Part shown: positions 1 through 8,465 of the stretch, piece by piece
Layout: each line of letters opens with the position of its first letter
Position numbering within the stretch: position 1 is the first letter of the stretch
From: Nibrella saemangeumensis
GTDB taxonomy: Bacteria; Bacteroidota; Bacteroidia; Cytophagales; Spirosomataceae
DNA: 64,000 nt
Direction of reading: 5' to 3'
Assembly: GCF_039541915.1 (NCBI RefSeq)
Contig: NZ_BAABHD010000022.1
Coordinates: forward strand, 62,001-126,000
The notes under the pieces: generated by a model
Databases searched by the model: none
The model's input: the letters and a program-made list of their open reading frames with translations, nothing else
What the model was told of the DNA's origin: nothing
Translations under genes and position numbers: made by a program

Positions 1-369
1 ACCATCGACGCCATCGTGTCGGACCACAACCCGCACGACGAAGAGTGTAAGAACCTGGAGTTCGACGTGGCTGACTTTGGTATTACGGGTCTTGAAACAG
101 TCTTTGCCGTCGTGGTGAGCCATAACCAGGGGTTGTCGCTGGAGCAGCTGGTCGATAAGCTGGCCATCCGGCCCCGGCAAATTCTGCGCCTGCCGCTGGT
201 AAGCATCGCCGAAGGACAGGCTGCCAGCCTCACACTCTTCGACCCCGGCCGGAACTGGACATTTGAGGGCACGTTGTCGAAATCGAAAAATACTCCGTTT
301 CTGGGACAAACATTCACCGGCTGGGTTGCAGGTATCCTGCACCAGGGCCAGTATTATACACATACATGA
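1..369 (+). CDS. pyrC: Dihydroorotase, C-terminal part (cut by window edge)
   Basis: This is the last 122 residues of a dihydroorotase, the enzyme that interconverts N-carbamoyl-aspartate and dihydroorotate in pyrimidine synthesis in the cytoplasm. The frame is open from base 1, so the gene begins outside the window and the GTG at 16 is internal. The visible motif SDHNPHDEE matches the metal and substrate-binding segment SDHAPH of the class I family, with Asn where Ala is usual. It is followed by the FGITGLET segment that closes the barrel in amidohydrolases, and the last part forms the small beta-sandwich. The stop codon overlaps the start of the next gene by four bases (ATGA), which suggests translational coupling. 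Whether the missing N-terminal half keeps the HxH metal ligands cannot be judged here. Confidence 0.88.
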   Translation, partial: TIDAIVSDHNPHDEECKNLEFDVADFGITGLETVFAVVVSHNQGLSLEQLVDKLAIRPRQILRLPLVSIAEGQAASLTLFDPGRNWTFEGTLSKSKNTPFLGQTFTGWVAGILHQGQYYTHT

Positions 370-917
370 ACCGAGTAACCAACTACTTTAACACCCCGCT
401 GCTGAAGGTACCGCTGCTGGCTGGCCTGACTACCGGCGTGCTGGCGTTTCTGTACTTTCTGGCTCTGTACGCTCTGGGAGTTTATCCGCTGGGTAACCAT
501 AAGTCATTGGATTTCGGCATTCACATCATCATGATGATTGCTGCCGTCTGGTATTACCGCAAATACGTCGGCAACGGCTACCTGCACCTCTGGGAAGCTC
601 TGGGAATCTGCTACATTCTGAATACGGTGGCTGCCATGGTAACGGGCTGGCTCATCTATTTTTTTGTGACGCAGGTTGACCCCAGCGTGTTTCAGGAATA
701 CCTGGCCAATTCCCGCCAGCTGCTGCTGAACGGGCAGGCTGATATCAGCAAAACGCTCGGTGCTGACCAGTTTGAGAATCTCCTGAAGGACGTCCGCAAC
801 ACAAAACCGACTGACCTGATCGTCGACGAACTGTGGAAAAAGACAGCGCTGGCTGTATTGCCGGTCCTGATCATTTCGTTGCTGTTCCGGAGACAGGATT
901 ATAACGTATTACGGTAA
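366..917 (+). CDS. DUF4199 family inner-membrane protein
   Basis: This 183-residue protein matches in pattern the DUF4199 family, small Bacteroidota membrane proteins of unknown function. Four hydrophobic segments are visible, at about residues 14-38, 48-62, 80-104 and 160-175. The polar stretch at about 105-158 between segments three and four is typical of the family. The start ATG overlaps the dihydroorotase stop, and a second DUF4199 gene lies 50 bases downstream, so the two are probably co-transcribed and arose by duplication. No catalytic motif is visible, and I do not assign a function. Confidence 0.8.
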   Translation: MNRVTNYFNTPLLKVPLLAGLTTGVLAFLYFLALYALGVYPLGNHKSLDFGIHIIMMIAAVWYYRKYVGNGYLHLWEALGICYILNTVAAMVTGWLIYFFVTQVDPSVFQEYLANSRQLLLNGQADISKTLGADQFENLLKDVRNTKPTDLIVDELWKKTALAVLPVLIISLLFRRQDYNVLR

Positions 918-967
918 ACACTCTATCATTGTTTATAACTACTTTTTCCAAATACCTTATCTGAAAA

Positions 968-1483
968 ATGGAAGAGAAACCCTCCACCGCCCGCATTGCC
1001 CTCAAATGGGGCCTGATCATCGGGATTGCCTCCATCCTGTTCAGCACCGTGCTGTACATCACCGAGCAGGTTGGTAATACGGCGCTCAGTCTCATTGCTT
1101 ATGTCATCATCATTGTCGGACTGGTCATGGCCATGCGCGAATACCGGTCGCTGAACAACGACTATATGAGCTACGGCGAAGGCCTGGGCATCGGGGCGCT
1201 GACTGCCGGTGTGTCCGGTATCTTGTCCAGCCTGTATGGCGTATTATACACCAATGTGATTGATCCCGAATTCCAAAGCCGGATGGAAGACCAGATGCGC
1301 GTTCTGTACGAAGAGCGCGGTATGTCTGACGACCAGATCGACAAAGCAATGGAATTTGCCAATATGTTTCAGAGTCCGGGCCTGCTGTTCGTTTTCGGGG
1401 TGCTGGGTACCATTTTTATGGGGTTCATTTTTTCCTTGGTAATTGCCGCTATTCTGCGCCGAAACCGGCCGGTCTTTGAGTAA
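968..1483 (+). CDS. DUF4199 family inner-membrane protein, second copy
   Basis: This 171-residue protein has the same plan as its upstream neighbour: a short charged N-terminus, two hydrophobic hairpins (about residues 13-55 and 75-97), a polar stretch containing EERGMSDDQIDKAMEFANM (about 117-135) and a final membrane segment at about 140-163 ending in an Arg-rich tail. The EERGMSDDQID segment is characteristic of DUF4199 proteins. Its stop codon overlaps the gldF start in the sequence TAATG, which suggests translational coupling to the gliding permease. The function is unknown. The link to gldF is positional only. Confidence 0.8.
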   Translation: MEEKPSTARIALKWGLIIGIASILFSTVLYITEQVGNTALSLIAYVIIIVGLVMAMREYRSLNNDYMSYGEGLGIGALTAGVSGILSSLYGVLYTNVIDPEFQSRMEDQMRVLYEERGMSDDQIDKAMEFANMFQSPGLLFVFGVLGTIFMGFIFSLVIAAILRRNRPVFE

Positions 1484-2205
1484 TGGGAGCCATTTTTCGC
1501 AAAGAAATCAACCAGTTTTTCAGTTCACCCATTGCCTACATCATCATGGTGGTGTTTCTGACCGCCGTGGGGCTGATGCTCTGGGTCTTTCCGGACACCA
1601 GCCTGCCCGACTACGGTTATGCCGATATGGGTACCTTTTTTACCCTGACACCCTACGTCATGCTGTTTCTGGTGCCGGCCATCACCATGCGCTCCATTGC
1701 CGAAGAGGTGCGCACCGGCACGTTGGAATGGTTGCTGACCAAGCCCGTCAGCCGCTGGGGCGTGGTAGGGGGCAAGTTTCTCGCCAACTGGCTGCTGGTA
1801 GCCCTGACGCTGCTGCCGACGCTGGTCTACTATGTTACGCTGTATCAGTTAGGGAGTCCGCCCGGCAATATCGATTCGGCCTCGGTATTTGGCTCTTATA
1901 TCGGGCTGCTGCTGCTGAGTGGAGTATTTGTGGCCATTGGACTATGGGCATCATCGGTCAACGACAATCAGGTAGTGGCATTTGTGCTTGGGGTATTCTG
2001 CTGTTTTCTGCTGTACGTTGGGCTGAGTTCGCTCACGGGTCTGGTGGGTGATGGCAGCCCGGCCTACTGGCTCTCCTACCTGGCGCTCGATGAACAATAC
2101 CGCTCGCTTGGCCGCGGCCTCATCGATTCCCGCAACGTGATCTACCTGCTTAGCCTGATGGGCTTCTTTCTCTGGCTAACGACCAGCCGGCTCACCACCC
2201 GCTAA
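1483..2205 (+). CDS. gldF: Gliding motility ABC transporter permease GldF
   Basis: This 240-residue polytopic protein is of the ABC-2 permease type. The start MGAIFRKEINQFFSSPIAYI and the segment SIAEEVRTGTLEWLLTKPVS are hallmark GldF features. About six membrane segments are visible (near 18-38, 55-75, 100-125, 140-160, 165-185 and 215-235). In Flavobacterium johnsoniae, GldF works with the ATPase GldA and with GldG in gliding. The start is set by overlap with the upstream DUF4199 gene. GldG, which often follows gldF directly, is not present here; the next gene is a VanZ-like protein. The ATPase must be encoded elsewhere, or possibly by the lone ABC ATPase at 57323-57940, which is speculative. 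Confidence 0.88.
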   Translation: MGAIFRKEINQFFSSPIAYIIMVVFLTAVGLMLWVFPDTSLPDYGYADMGTFFTLTPYVMLFLVPAITMRSIAEEVRTGTLEWLLTKPVSRWGVVGGKFLANWLLVALTLLPTLVYYVTLYQLGSPPGNIDSASVFGSYIGLLLLSGVFVAIGLWASSVNDNQVVAFVLGVFCCFLLYVGLSSLTGLVGDGSPAYWLSYLALDEQYRSLGRGLIDSRNVIYLLSLMGFFLWLTTSRLTTR

Positions 2206-2257
2206 CGTCCGCCGGTGGCCCCATATTGATTAACAGCTATCAACTTTGTTGCTATTT

Positions 2258-2620
2258 ATGAAAAACGCTTCTTTTCGCTGGTGGGCGGCTGTGATCTGGA
2301 CGATCATCGTTTTTATAGGGTGCTCTGTTCCCGGCCCCGAGTTACCGCCGATTACGGAGGAGTTTAACGATAAGTGGATGCACGTAGTAATTTTCCTGCC
2401 GGTTGGCTTTCTGTGGGTATGGGCCGGGTACAGACCGTTGGCAGTACTCCTCGGTGGGATAGGGTATGGCATTCTGATTGAACTATTTCAGGGCATTGCC
2501 CCCATCAACCGTTCCTGCGACTGGCGCGACGCTCTGGCCGACGCGCTTGGGGTAGTGGTTGGTGTTCTGCTGGCCTGGGTACTGATCAGGAATCGCAGGG
2601 AAAGTAGCACCGGGCAGTAG
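2258..2620 (+). CDS. VanZ-like family small membrane protein
   Basis: This 120-residue protein begins at the second in-frame ATG (MKNASFRWW). An upstream ATG-like codon at 2246 would add four residues. It has four hydrophobic stretches and the VanZ-family pattern: an N-terminal membrane helix followed by SVPGPELPP, then DKWMHVVIFLPVGFLW, then YGILIELFQGIAP and DWRDALADALGVVVG. The D-K-hydrophobic-H and E-hydrophobic-Q-hydrophobic-D-x-x-D-hydrophobic-N/D-like layout is the family signature. VanZ proteins are linked to teicoplanin resistance in enterococci, but most members have no known role. It stands 52 bases after gldF and is followed by a long non-coding stretch, so it probably ends that operon. 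Confidence 0.82.
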   Translation: MKNASFRWWAAVIWTIIVFIGCSVPGPELPPITEEFNDKWMHVVIFLPVGFLWVWAGYRPLAVLLGGIGYGILIELFQGIAPINRSCDWRDALADALGVVVGVLLAWVLIRNRRESSTGQ

Positions 2621-2733
2621 AAGGGAATCCAGTGCTGAGAATCAGGCGTCTGGCTGCTCCGACGTATAAGTAGATACGGTAACAATTTATCTGAGCAGTT
2701 TATACAGTAAGCGATAAAAACAGCGTAGCTAAT

Positions 2734-2762
2734 CTGGCAATTTTTAGGGTAAATATTGCCAG
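2734..2762. repeat. Inverted repeat, 8-bp perfect arms
   Basis: The arms CTGGCAAT (2734-2741) and ATTGCCAG (2755-2762) are exact reverse complements around a 13-base AT-rich centre. There is no T-run after the second arm, so it is not a typical terminator. It could be an operator for cassette A or a chance dyad. No repeat of it was noticed elsewhere in the window. Confidence 0.4.
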
Positions 2763-2913
2763 TAACTGTTTGAGTAAAATTACTTTCTATACAATTTCAT
2801 ATGTATCCGTTTTTTTTTATTTGTAACCTGCTTTTTTCTGGTCCATTCAAAAAGATTAACACCTTTTTATAGACTTTCTTTAAATAGTACAATGAATTTT
2901 CGGTTTAAGCTTC

Positions 2914-2921
2914 TACCTTTG
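2914..2921 (+). promoter_or_regulatory. Possible promoter -7 element TACCTTTG
   Basis: The element is an exact match to the Bacteroidota -7 form TAnnTTTG, about 260 bases before the cassette A synthase. A clear TTG at the usual -33 distance is missing, so the call is weak. Confidence 0.3.
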
Positions 2922-3179
2922 TCCCCGTTCTAATCTCTTTTTAATCTTTCAACCCCGGTAAAACTGGCAAAGAAAGAAAATATCCACCCATCTTCTGTGA
3001 CTGACAAAGCGTAAGTATGCATTAATTGTACCCTTAAGTAACTATTCAGAAATATTTTAGCCCTTAAAAGAGAAGGTGTTCCTTTTACTATAGAGGGCAG
3101 TTGAATTCTGCATCTTCTACTATTGGGAGGCAACACCAGCTATAATTACTATTTGTTCGATATAGCTTAACGTGGTAAA

Positions 3180-5807
3180 ATGATGGATTGTGATGAGATC
3201 GGGAAAGATTGTTTTCGGCCCAAAGTTGACGGTAAGTTTATTACAATTGGCAGGGAAAAGTTTTACATCAAAGGGGTTACCTACGGCACATTTCAGCCCG
3301 ACGAACAAGGTAGCCAGTTCCCCTCGCCAACGGGTGTAGAAAATGATTTTTTGCTGATGGCCCGCCACGGCATCAATGCAGTAAGAACCTACACGGTACC
3401 TCCTCGTTACCTACTGGACCTCGCCTACACGTATGGGTTAAAGGTAATGGTTGGGCTTCCCTGGGAGCAACATATAGCGTTCCTGGATGAGGCCCAGCGG
3501 GTGAAGGATATCATCCACCGTGTTCAGCAGGGGGTTAACGCCTGCAACGGACACCCAGCTGTATTATGTTACACCATCGGTAACGAGATTCCGGCGCAAA
3601 TTGTCCGCTGGTATGGTCCCGAACGCATTGAACAGTTTCTACACCAGCTTTACCAGGCCGTCAAAGCCGTTGATCCGGAAGGATTGGTAACGTACGTAAA
3701 CTACCCTACTACCGAATATCTCGCGCTGCCGTTTCTGGACTTCGACTGCTTCAATGTTTATCTGGAGACGGAGGAAAAATTAAGCGTTTACCTCTCGCGG
3801 CTGCACAACCTGACGGGTGACCGGCCCCTGGTGCTGGCTGAAATTGGCCTGGACAGTATGCGCAATGGTGAGGAAAAGCAGGCGGAGGTACTCGACTGGC
3901 AGATACGCACCATCTTTGGTAAAGGCTGTGCCGGGACTTTTGTTTTTGCCTGGACCGATGAATGGTGGCGGGGCGGTTTTGAGATTGAGGATTGGGATTT
4001 TGGGTTGGTCAACCGACAGCGGCAACCCAAAAAAGCGCTGCATACCGTCACGAAAGCGTTTGCCGATGCGCCTTTTGCCACAAAAACCAAACTGCCGAAG
4101 ATCTCTGTGGTGGTCTGTAGCTACAACGGAGCCGCTACCATCCGCGACTGCCTGAACGGCCTGATGCAGGTCGACTACCCTGATTTTGAAGTCATAGTCG
4201 TCAGTGACGGTTCTACCGACCAGACGGACGAAATTGCAAGTAAATACCCGTTCCGTCTGATTTCCACGCCCAACCGGGGGTTGAGCAATGCCCGCAACAC
4301 GGGTATGCAGGCTGCTACCGGCGATATTGTGGCCTACCTTGACGATGATGCGTATCCGGACCCGCACTGGCTGCGCTACCTAGCATACAGCTACCTGACT
4401 ACTAATCATGCCGGCATTGGTGGCCCCAATCTCCTGCCCGAGCATGATGGCCCTATTGCTACGAGTGTGTTTCATGCGCCGGGCGGCCCGGTTCACGTGC
4501 TGACAACTGATGAAATAGCCGAGCACATTCCTGGCTGCAATATGTCGTTCCGGCGGGATGTGCTGTTGGAAATTGGTGGGTTTGATCCTGTTTACCGGGC
4601 GGCCGGCGACGATGTGGACGTCTGCTGGCGCGTACAGCAGAAGGGGTATACCATTGGCTTTCACCCGTCGGCCACGGTCTGGCACCACCGGCGTAACTCC
4701 CTAAAAGCTTACTGGAAGCAACAGAAAGGGTATGGCCGGGCAGAAGCGCTCCTGGAAAAGAAGTGGCCCGAGAAGTATAATACCTTAGGCCACCTGAGTT
4801 GGGGCGGACGTATTTACGGTAACGGCGTTACACAACCGCTGGAACTGCGACGGCGAAAGATCTTCCACGGCATTTGGGGCAGTGCGCCGTTCCAATCGGT
4901 GTACCAGCCGGCCCCAAGTCTGGTAGCCTGCCTGCCGCTGATGCCGGAATGGTATCTGTTGACGGGCGTTTTAGGATTACTCTCAGTTCTTGGGCTCGTT
5001 TGGGCACCCTTATTGTGGGCCCTACCGGGTTTTGTCGCTACCCTGGCGATTGTACTCATCCAGGCAGGTGTGAGTGCGGCTAAAGCGCCGTATAAAGCAC
5101 CGACCAGTGGTCAGCAGGGGCGTTTCTGGCTTCTGACAACCTGGCTGCACGTAATCCAGCCACTGGCGCGGTTATACGGTCGGTTTGCCTACGGACTGAC
5201 ACCCTGGCGGAAGCGGGGACCGGCCCGCTATCACTGGCGGCACCTGTTTGCGCGTACCTTCCATGCAACACGATGGTCCGAAACCTGGCGGGCTCAGGAG
5301 GATTGGCTGGCTGATATAGAACGCCATCTGAGATCGACCGATGTGCGGGTTCGTTCCGGTGGCGAGTTCGACGCCTGGGATCTGCAGGTTAGCGGCAGCT
5401 TTTTCTCCTCCGTCAGGGGGCTGCTCACGATTGAAGAACACGGAGCGGGCAAGCAGTTACTAAGGTTCCGATGTCGGGCCAGTTATTCGCTTCTTAGCAG
5501 TGTACTCTTCGTCTCAACGCTGGCTTTAACCATGCTCGCAGTCTGGTATCAGGCCTATGGTATTGGTGTCCTGTTTGGCGTGCTGAGTATTATGCTGATG
5601 GTCGGCTTCTTTACGGGTACCGCCAGAGCAATGGTGGCGTTTACCGATGCCTTTCAACAACCGGTGGCTGTATCGCCTGTTGTAGCAGAAACTCCGGCTG
5701 AAGTGACTGCCGGACCGGAAAAGGAGACAGCCCTGGTTGCGCTGTCGTACCCGGACGAAAACCCGGTTACGGTTCGTCCTCATAAAGTTACTCCGAGTGT
5801 CGTTTAG
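3180..5807 (+). CDS. GH-GT2 fusion glycan synthase, cassette A
   Basis: This 875-residue protein is predicted to build or remodel a polysaccharide at the inner membrane. Residues about 18-295 resemble a clan-A (beta/alpha)8 glycosidase barrel: the GNEIP motif puts the acid/base at Glu136 and LAEIGLDS puts the nucleophile at Glu221, with WTDEWWRGG near strand 8. Residues about 306-560 form a GT2 domain (ISVVVCSYNG, VVSDGSTD, the Asp triad DDDAYPD at 388 on, and WKQQKGYGRAE at 512 on, in the place of the QxxRW motif). Hydrophobic pairs follow at about 590-637 and 770-815. Two paralogues lie at 25330-27888 and 50666-53224. The layout recalls NdvB-like and GH17-GT2 beta-glucan enzymes, but the sugar product is unknown. 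A TonB-type gene follows after 27 bases. Confidence 0.85.
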   Translation: MMDCDEIGKDCFRPKVDGKFITIGREKFYIKGVTYGTFQPDEQGSQFPSPTGVENDFLLMARHGINAVRTYTVPPRYLLDLAYTYGLKVMVGLPWEQHIAFLDEAQRVKDIIHRVQQGVNACNGHPAVLCYTIGNEIPAQIVRWYGPERIEQFLHQLYQAVKAVDPEGLVTYVNYPTTEYLALPFLDFDCFNVYLETEEKLSVYLSRLHNLTGDRPLVLAEIGLDSMRNGEEKQAEVLDWQIRTIFGKGCAGTFVFAWTDEWWRGGFEIEDWDFGLVNRQRQPKKALHTVTKAFADAPFATKTKLPKISVVVCSYNGAATIRDCLNGLMQVDYPDFEVIVVSDGSTDQTDEIASKYPFRLISTPNRGLSNARNTGMQAATGDIVAYLDDDAYPDPHWLRYLAYSYLTTNHAGIGGPNLLPEHDGPIATSVFHAPGGPVHVLTTDEIAEHIPGCNMSFRRDVLLEIGGFDPVYRAAGDDVDVCWRVQQKGYTIGFHPSATVWHHRRNSLKAYWKQQKGYGRAEALLEKKWPEKYNTLGHLSWGGRIYGNGVTQPLELRRRKIFHGIWGSAPFQSVYQPAPSLVACLPLMPEWYLLTGVLGLLSVLGLVWAPLLWALPGFVATLAIVLIQAGVSAAKAPYKAPTSGQQGRFWLLTTWLHVIQPLARLYGRFAYGLTPWRKRGPARYHWRHLFARTFHATRWSETWRAQEDWLADIERHLRSTDVRVRSGGEFDAWDLQVSGSFFSSVRGLLTIEEHGAGKQLLRFRCRASYSLLSSVLFVSTLALTMLAVWYQAYGIGVLFGVLSIMLMVGFFTGTARAMVAFTDAFQQPVAVSPVVAETPAEVTAGPEKETALVALSYPDENPVTVRPHKVTPSVV

Positions 5808-5834
5808 GTCTGTTTTGTGTTTTCTCTTCGCTTA

Positions 5835-8432
5835 ATGAAAATCCTGTTTTGTTTGGTATACGGTCTGCTGATAACAGTAGAAGCAATGGCGCAGACGCCT
5901 GCAGGCGGAGTGCCGACTTCTCCTGTGGCTCCGTCTATGCCGCAGACATTCGGGAAAATGGCAGGTAGCGTGGTGGACTCCGTGAATGGTCAGCCGGTGC
6001 CGTTCAGTTCGGTTGCGCTGATGAATCCGGCCGGCAAACTGGTTATGGGGGCGGTGGCCGATGAGCAGGGCGCATTCCTACTGGGGCAGATCCCTTATGG
6101 TACTTATAAGCTGGTTATCACAAGCGTAGGGTATCAGCCGAAAACGCTATTTAATGTATCGCTAAGCGAGAGAGCTAATGCGCTAGACCTGAAAGGAATC
6201 CGGCTACGGCCCGACACCAAAATGCTGAAGGAGGTAACCGTAACCGGTCAGCGGGCTCTGATTGAAGACAAAGGTGACCGGCTGGTGTATAATGCCGAAA
6301 AAGACATTTCGAACGTGGGCGGGTCGGCAGCCGATGTGTTGCGGAAAGTGCCCATGCTAAGCGTGGATCTGAACGGCAACGTGCAGCTCCGGGGGAGTGG
6401 CAATTTCAGGATTTTTTTAAATGGAAAGCCTTCGGCGATGATGGCCCGTAACCAGGCCGATGCCCTGCGGCAGCTTCCCGGCAGTAATATCAAATCGGTG
6501 GAAGTGATTACCAGCCCCGGCGCCAAGTATGATGCCGAGGGTACGGCAGGTATCATCAACATTATTACAATAAAACGGTGGGAAGGATTCAATGGTAGCT
6601 CGTATGCATCGGTAGGTAATCTTTCCCGATCGATTGGCGGCAATGTAAATGTACAAGAGAAAAAGCTAGGTATTTCTGCTACTGGAGGGCTTTACCAGTA
6701 CCGGTCCATCGGGTACAGTGAAGCCAACCGGACTACATTGGTAGATGGACAACCAGCCAATGATCTGTTTCAGCGTAGCAAATACGATAATACTGGTCTT
6801 GGCGGCAATATTGGTATAAATCTGGATTATGATCTAGACTCAACTACCCGCATCAATATGTGGCTGAGCGGTTGGGGAGGTAACTCTCCATTTAATAGCA
6901 GCCTGTATAGTCGACTCTCAACGAACAACGGGAGCACGCTTCAGGAGTTTAAGCGTGCTATTGACTTTAATGATTTCTACAGAAATGGCGAAGTCAATCT
7001 GGGATATACTAAGACATTCAAAAGGAGACAAATTGTATATACTACAATTCCGATACCTAATACGCAAGACCTACAGGCTGTAGGCCATTATGTCCCTCGA
7101 AAGGGACCAGATCCGGAGTTTTCTGTTTTGGCGCAGTACAGCCATACGCCGGATCGAAATTACTACACCTCGGATCAATTTACGTTGGATGACATAGCCA
7201 CCTACCGGGAGCGTAGCACCAATTTAAGCAAATTTAACGAACTGACCTTTCAATCAGACTATACTTATCCGTTCCAGTTCAGGAGCTGGAAGGATACTAC
7301 ACAGGCTACACTGGAAGTAGGAGCTAAAGCTATAATGCGAGACATAGGTAGTGACTATACTTTGGATCAGGCGCTGGATGGATCGCTGAACTATGTATCC
7401 GACCCAACCCGCTCCAATAAATTTGACTACGCACAGCAGGTGTTGTCAGGGTATACTTCGCTGCGGTTAATCAGGGCAAATAACTGGGTTCTTATTACCG
7501 GAGCCCGTCTGGAACATACCTTTATAGGTGGCAACTTTGTTAGTACCAGCACTTCGGTTAACAGACAATACCAAAATTTTATACCCAATCTTTCGCTATC
7601 ACGTAAGTTTAAAGACAAACATACCCTTAGGCTTAGCTACACGCAGCGGATAACCAGGCCTCAGGTTGGGTTCCTGAACCCTTATGTAAACTTCAGTAAT
7701 CCGCAAAACCTGGTAACCGGAAATCCGGAATTAGACCCTGAACTCGCACATTCATCTGAACTGGCCTATAGCACATTTATAGGAAAGGGCATCTTTGTGA
7801 ATACCGCCGTTTACCTCCGGCAAACGAACAATGCTATCGAGTACGTTAGTACGGTAAATGCTTCGGGTGTTTCTATATCTCGACCCCAGAATATTGCTCG
7901 CCGGAGTGTTTCCGGTCTCCAGATTAATACAAATGCTCAACCCGTTAAGAATATGACAGTTGCAGGTGGAGGAACTCTACAGCGGGTTAGTTCTTATAGT
8001 CCTGTTCTAAGGCAGGGAAACGAAGGCTGGATTTGGGATCTTTCTGCTACTATTTCTTATCGGTTCTTAAAGACCATAACCGTTCAGGCCAACGGGAATT
8101 ATAGCTCCGGCCGTATCGCTCTACAGGGACGGTCTTCCGGTTGGTATGGATATGCGTTCTCGGCCCGAAAAGAGATCCTGAACAGGAGAGCAAGCCTGAA
8201 TTTATCTGTTAATACGCCTTTCAACCGGGTTGTACGCCAGAAAAGCGTTCAGGATGCTCCTACTTTTACTTCATATGCTTATTCAGCGAATGTAACCCGC
8301 TCTGCACTGGTTTCATTTTACTGGCAGTTTGGGCAAAATAAGGGAGGTAATGGTAAGGTATCTAAAAAGGTAAATAATGATGATAAAACTGGTAGTACCC
8401 CAGCAAGCCAAGGGGGGACAACGGTCAAATGA
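5835..8432 (+). CDS. TonB-type outer-membrane beta-barrel protein, cassette A
   Basis: The ATG at 5835 is preferred over the GTG at 5817 because it gives a clean signal peptide (MKILFCLVYGLLITVEAMAQ), for a protein of 865 residues. A carboxypeptidase-regulatory-like beta-sandwich (about 40-125, GSVVDSVNGQPVPFSSVAL) is followed by a plug domain (about 135-240, with KSVEVITSPGAKYDAEGTAGIINI) and then a large outer-membrane barrel of the OMP_b-brl_3 type ending in an aromatic-rich FYWQFGQ strand and a polar tail. No SusD gene is adjacent, so it is not a classical starch-utilisation pair. Its place between the synthase and the exporter suggests transit or sensing of the glycan at the outer membrane; this is inference. 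The paralogue is at 46242-48815. Confidence 0.87.
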   Translation: MKILFCLVYGLLITVEAMAQTPAGGVPTSPVAPSMPQTFGKMAGSVVDSVNGQPVPFSSVALMNPAGKLVMGAVADEQGAFLLGQIPYGTYKLVITSVGYQPKTLFNVSLSERANALDLKGIRLRPDTKMLKEVTVTGQRALIEDKGDRLVYNAEKDISNVGGSAADVLRKVPMLSVDLNGNVQLRGSGNFRIFLNGKPSAMMARNQADALRQLPGSNIKSVEVITSPGAKYDAEGTAGIINIITIKRWEGFNGSSYASVGNLSRSIGGNVNVQEKKLGISATGGLYQYRSIGYSEANRTTLVDGQPANDLFQRSKYDNTGLGGNIGINLDYDLDSTTRINMWLSGWGGNSPFNSSLYSRLSTNNGSTLQEFKRAIDFNDFYRNGEVNLGYTKTFKRRQIVYTTIPIPNTQDLQAVGHYVPRKGPDPEFSVLAQYSHTPDRNYYTSDQFTLDDIATYRERSTNLSKFNELTFQSDYTYPFQFRSWKDTTQATLEVGAKAIMRDIGSDYTLDQALDGSLNYVSDPTRSNKFDYAQQVLSGYTSLRLIRANNWVLITGARLEHTFIGGNFVSTSTSVNRQYQNFIPNLSLSRKFKDKHTLRLSYTQRITRPQVGFLNPYVNFSNPQNLVTGNPELDPELAHSSELAYSTFIGKGIFVNTAVYLRQTNNAIEYVSTVNASGVSISRPQNIARRSVSGLQINTNAQPVKNMTVAGGGTLQRVSSYSPVLRQGNEGWIWDLSATISYRFLKTITVQANGNYSSGRIALQGRSSGWYGYAFSARKEILNRRASLNLSVNTPFNRVVRQKSVQDAPTFTSYAYSANVTRSALVSFYWQFGQNKGGNGKVSKKVNNDDKTGSTPASQGGTTVK

Positions 8433-8465
8433 GCCAGACAGCTCAAACGTAAAAGCATCAATGAT

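Larger units (their letters stand above)
2621..3179 (+). other. Non-coding region upstream of cassette A
   Basis: This AT-rich stretch of about 560 bases separates the gldF operon from the first GH-GT2 gene. I see no coding sequence. It holds an inverted repeat at 2734-2762, a T-rich tract near 2810-2830 and one good match to the Bacteroidota promoter form at 2914-2921. The long distance from that match to the start codon (about 260 bases) would leave a long leader if it is the promoter used. Confidence 0.6.

Noticed and set aside
2246..2257. Earlier start for the VanZ-like gene
   Set aside because: It adds only MLLF before a second ATG that gives the usual family start.
5835..8432. SusC/SusD-type polysaccharide utilisation locus
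   Set aside because: The barrel protein is not accompanied by a SusD gene, and the neighbours are synthases and exporters, not secreted hydrolases.
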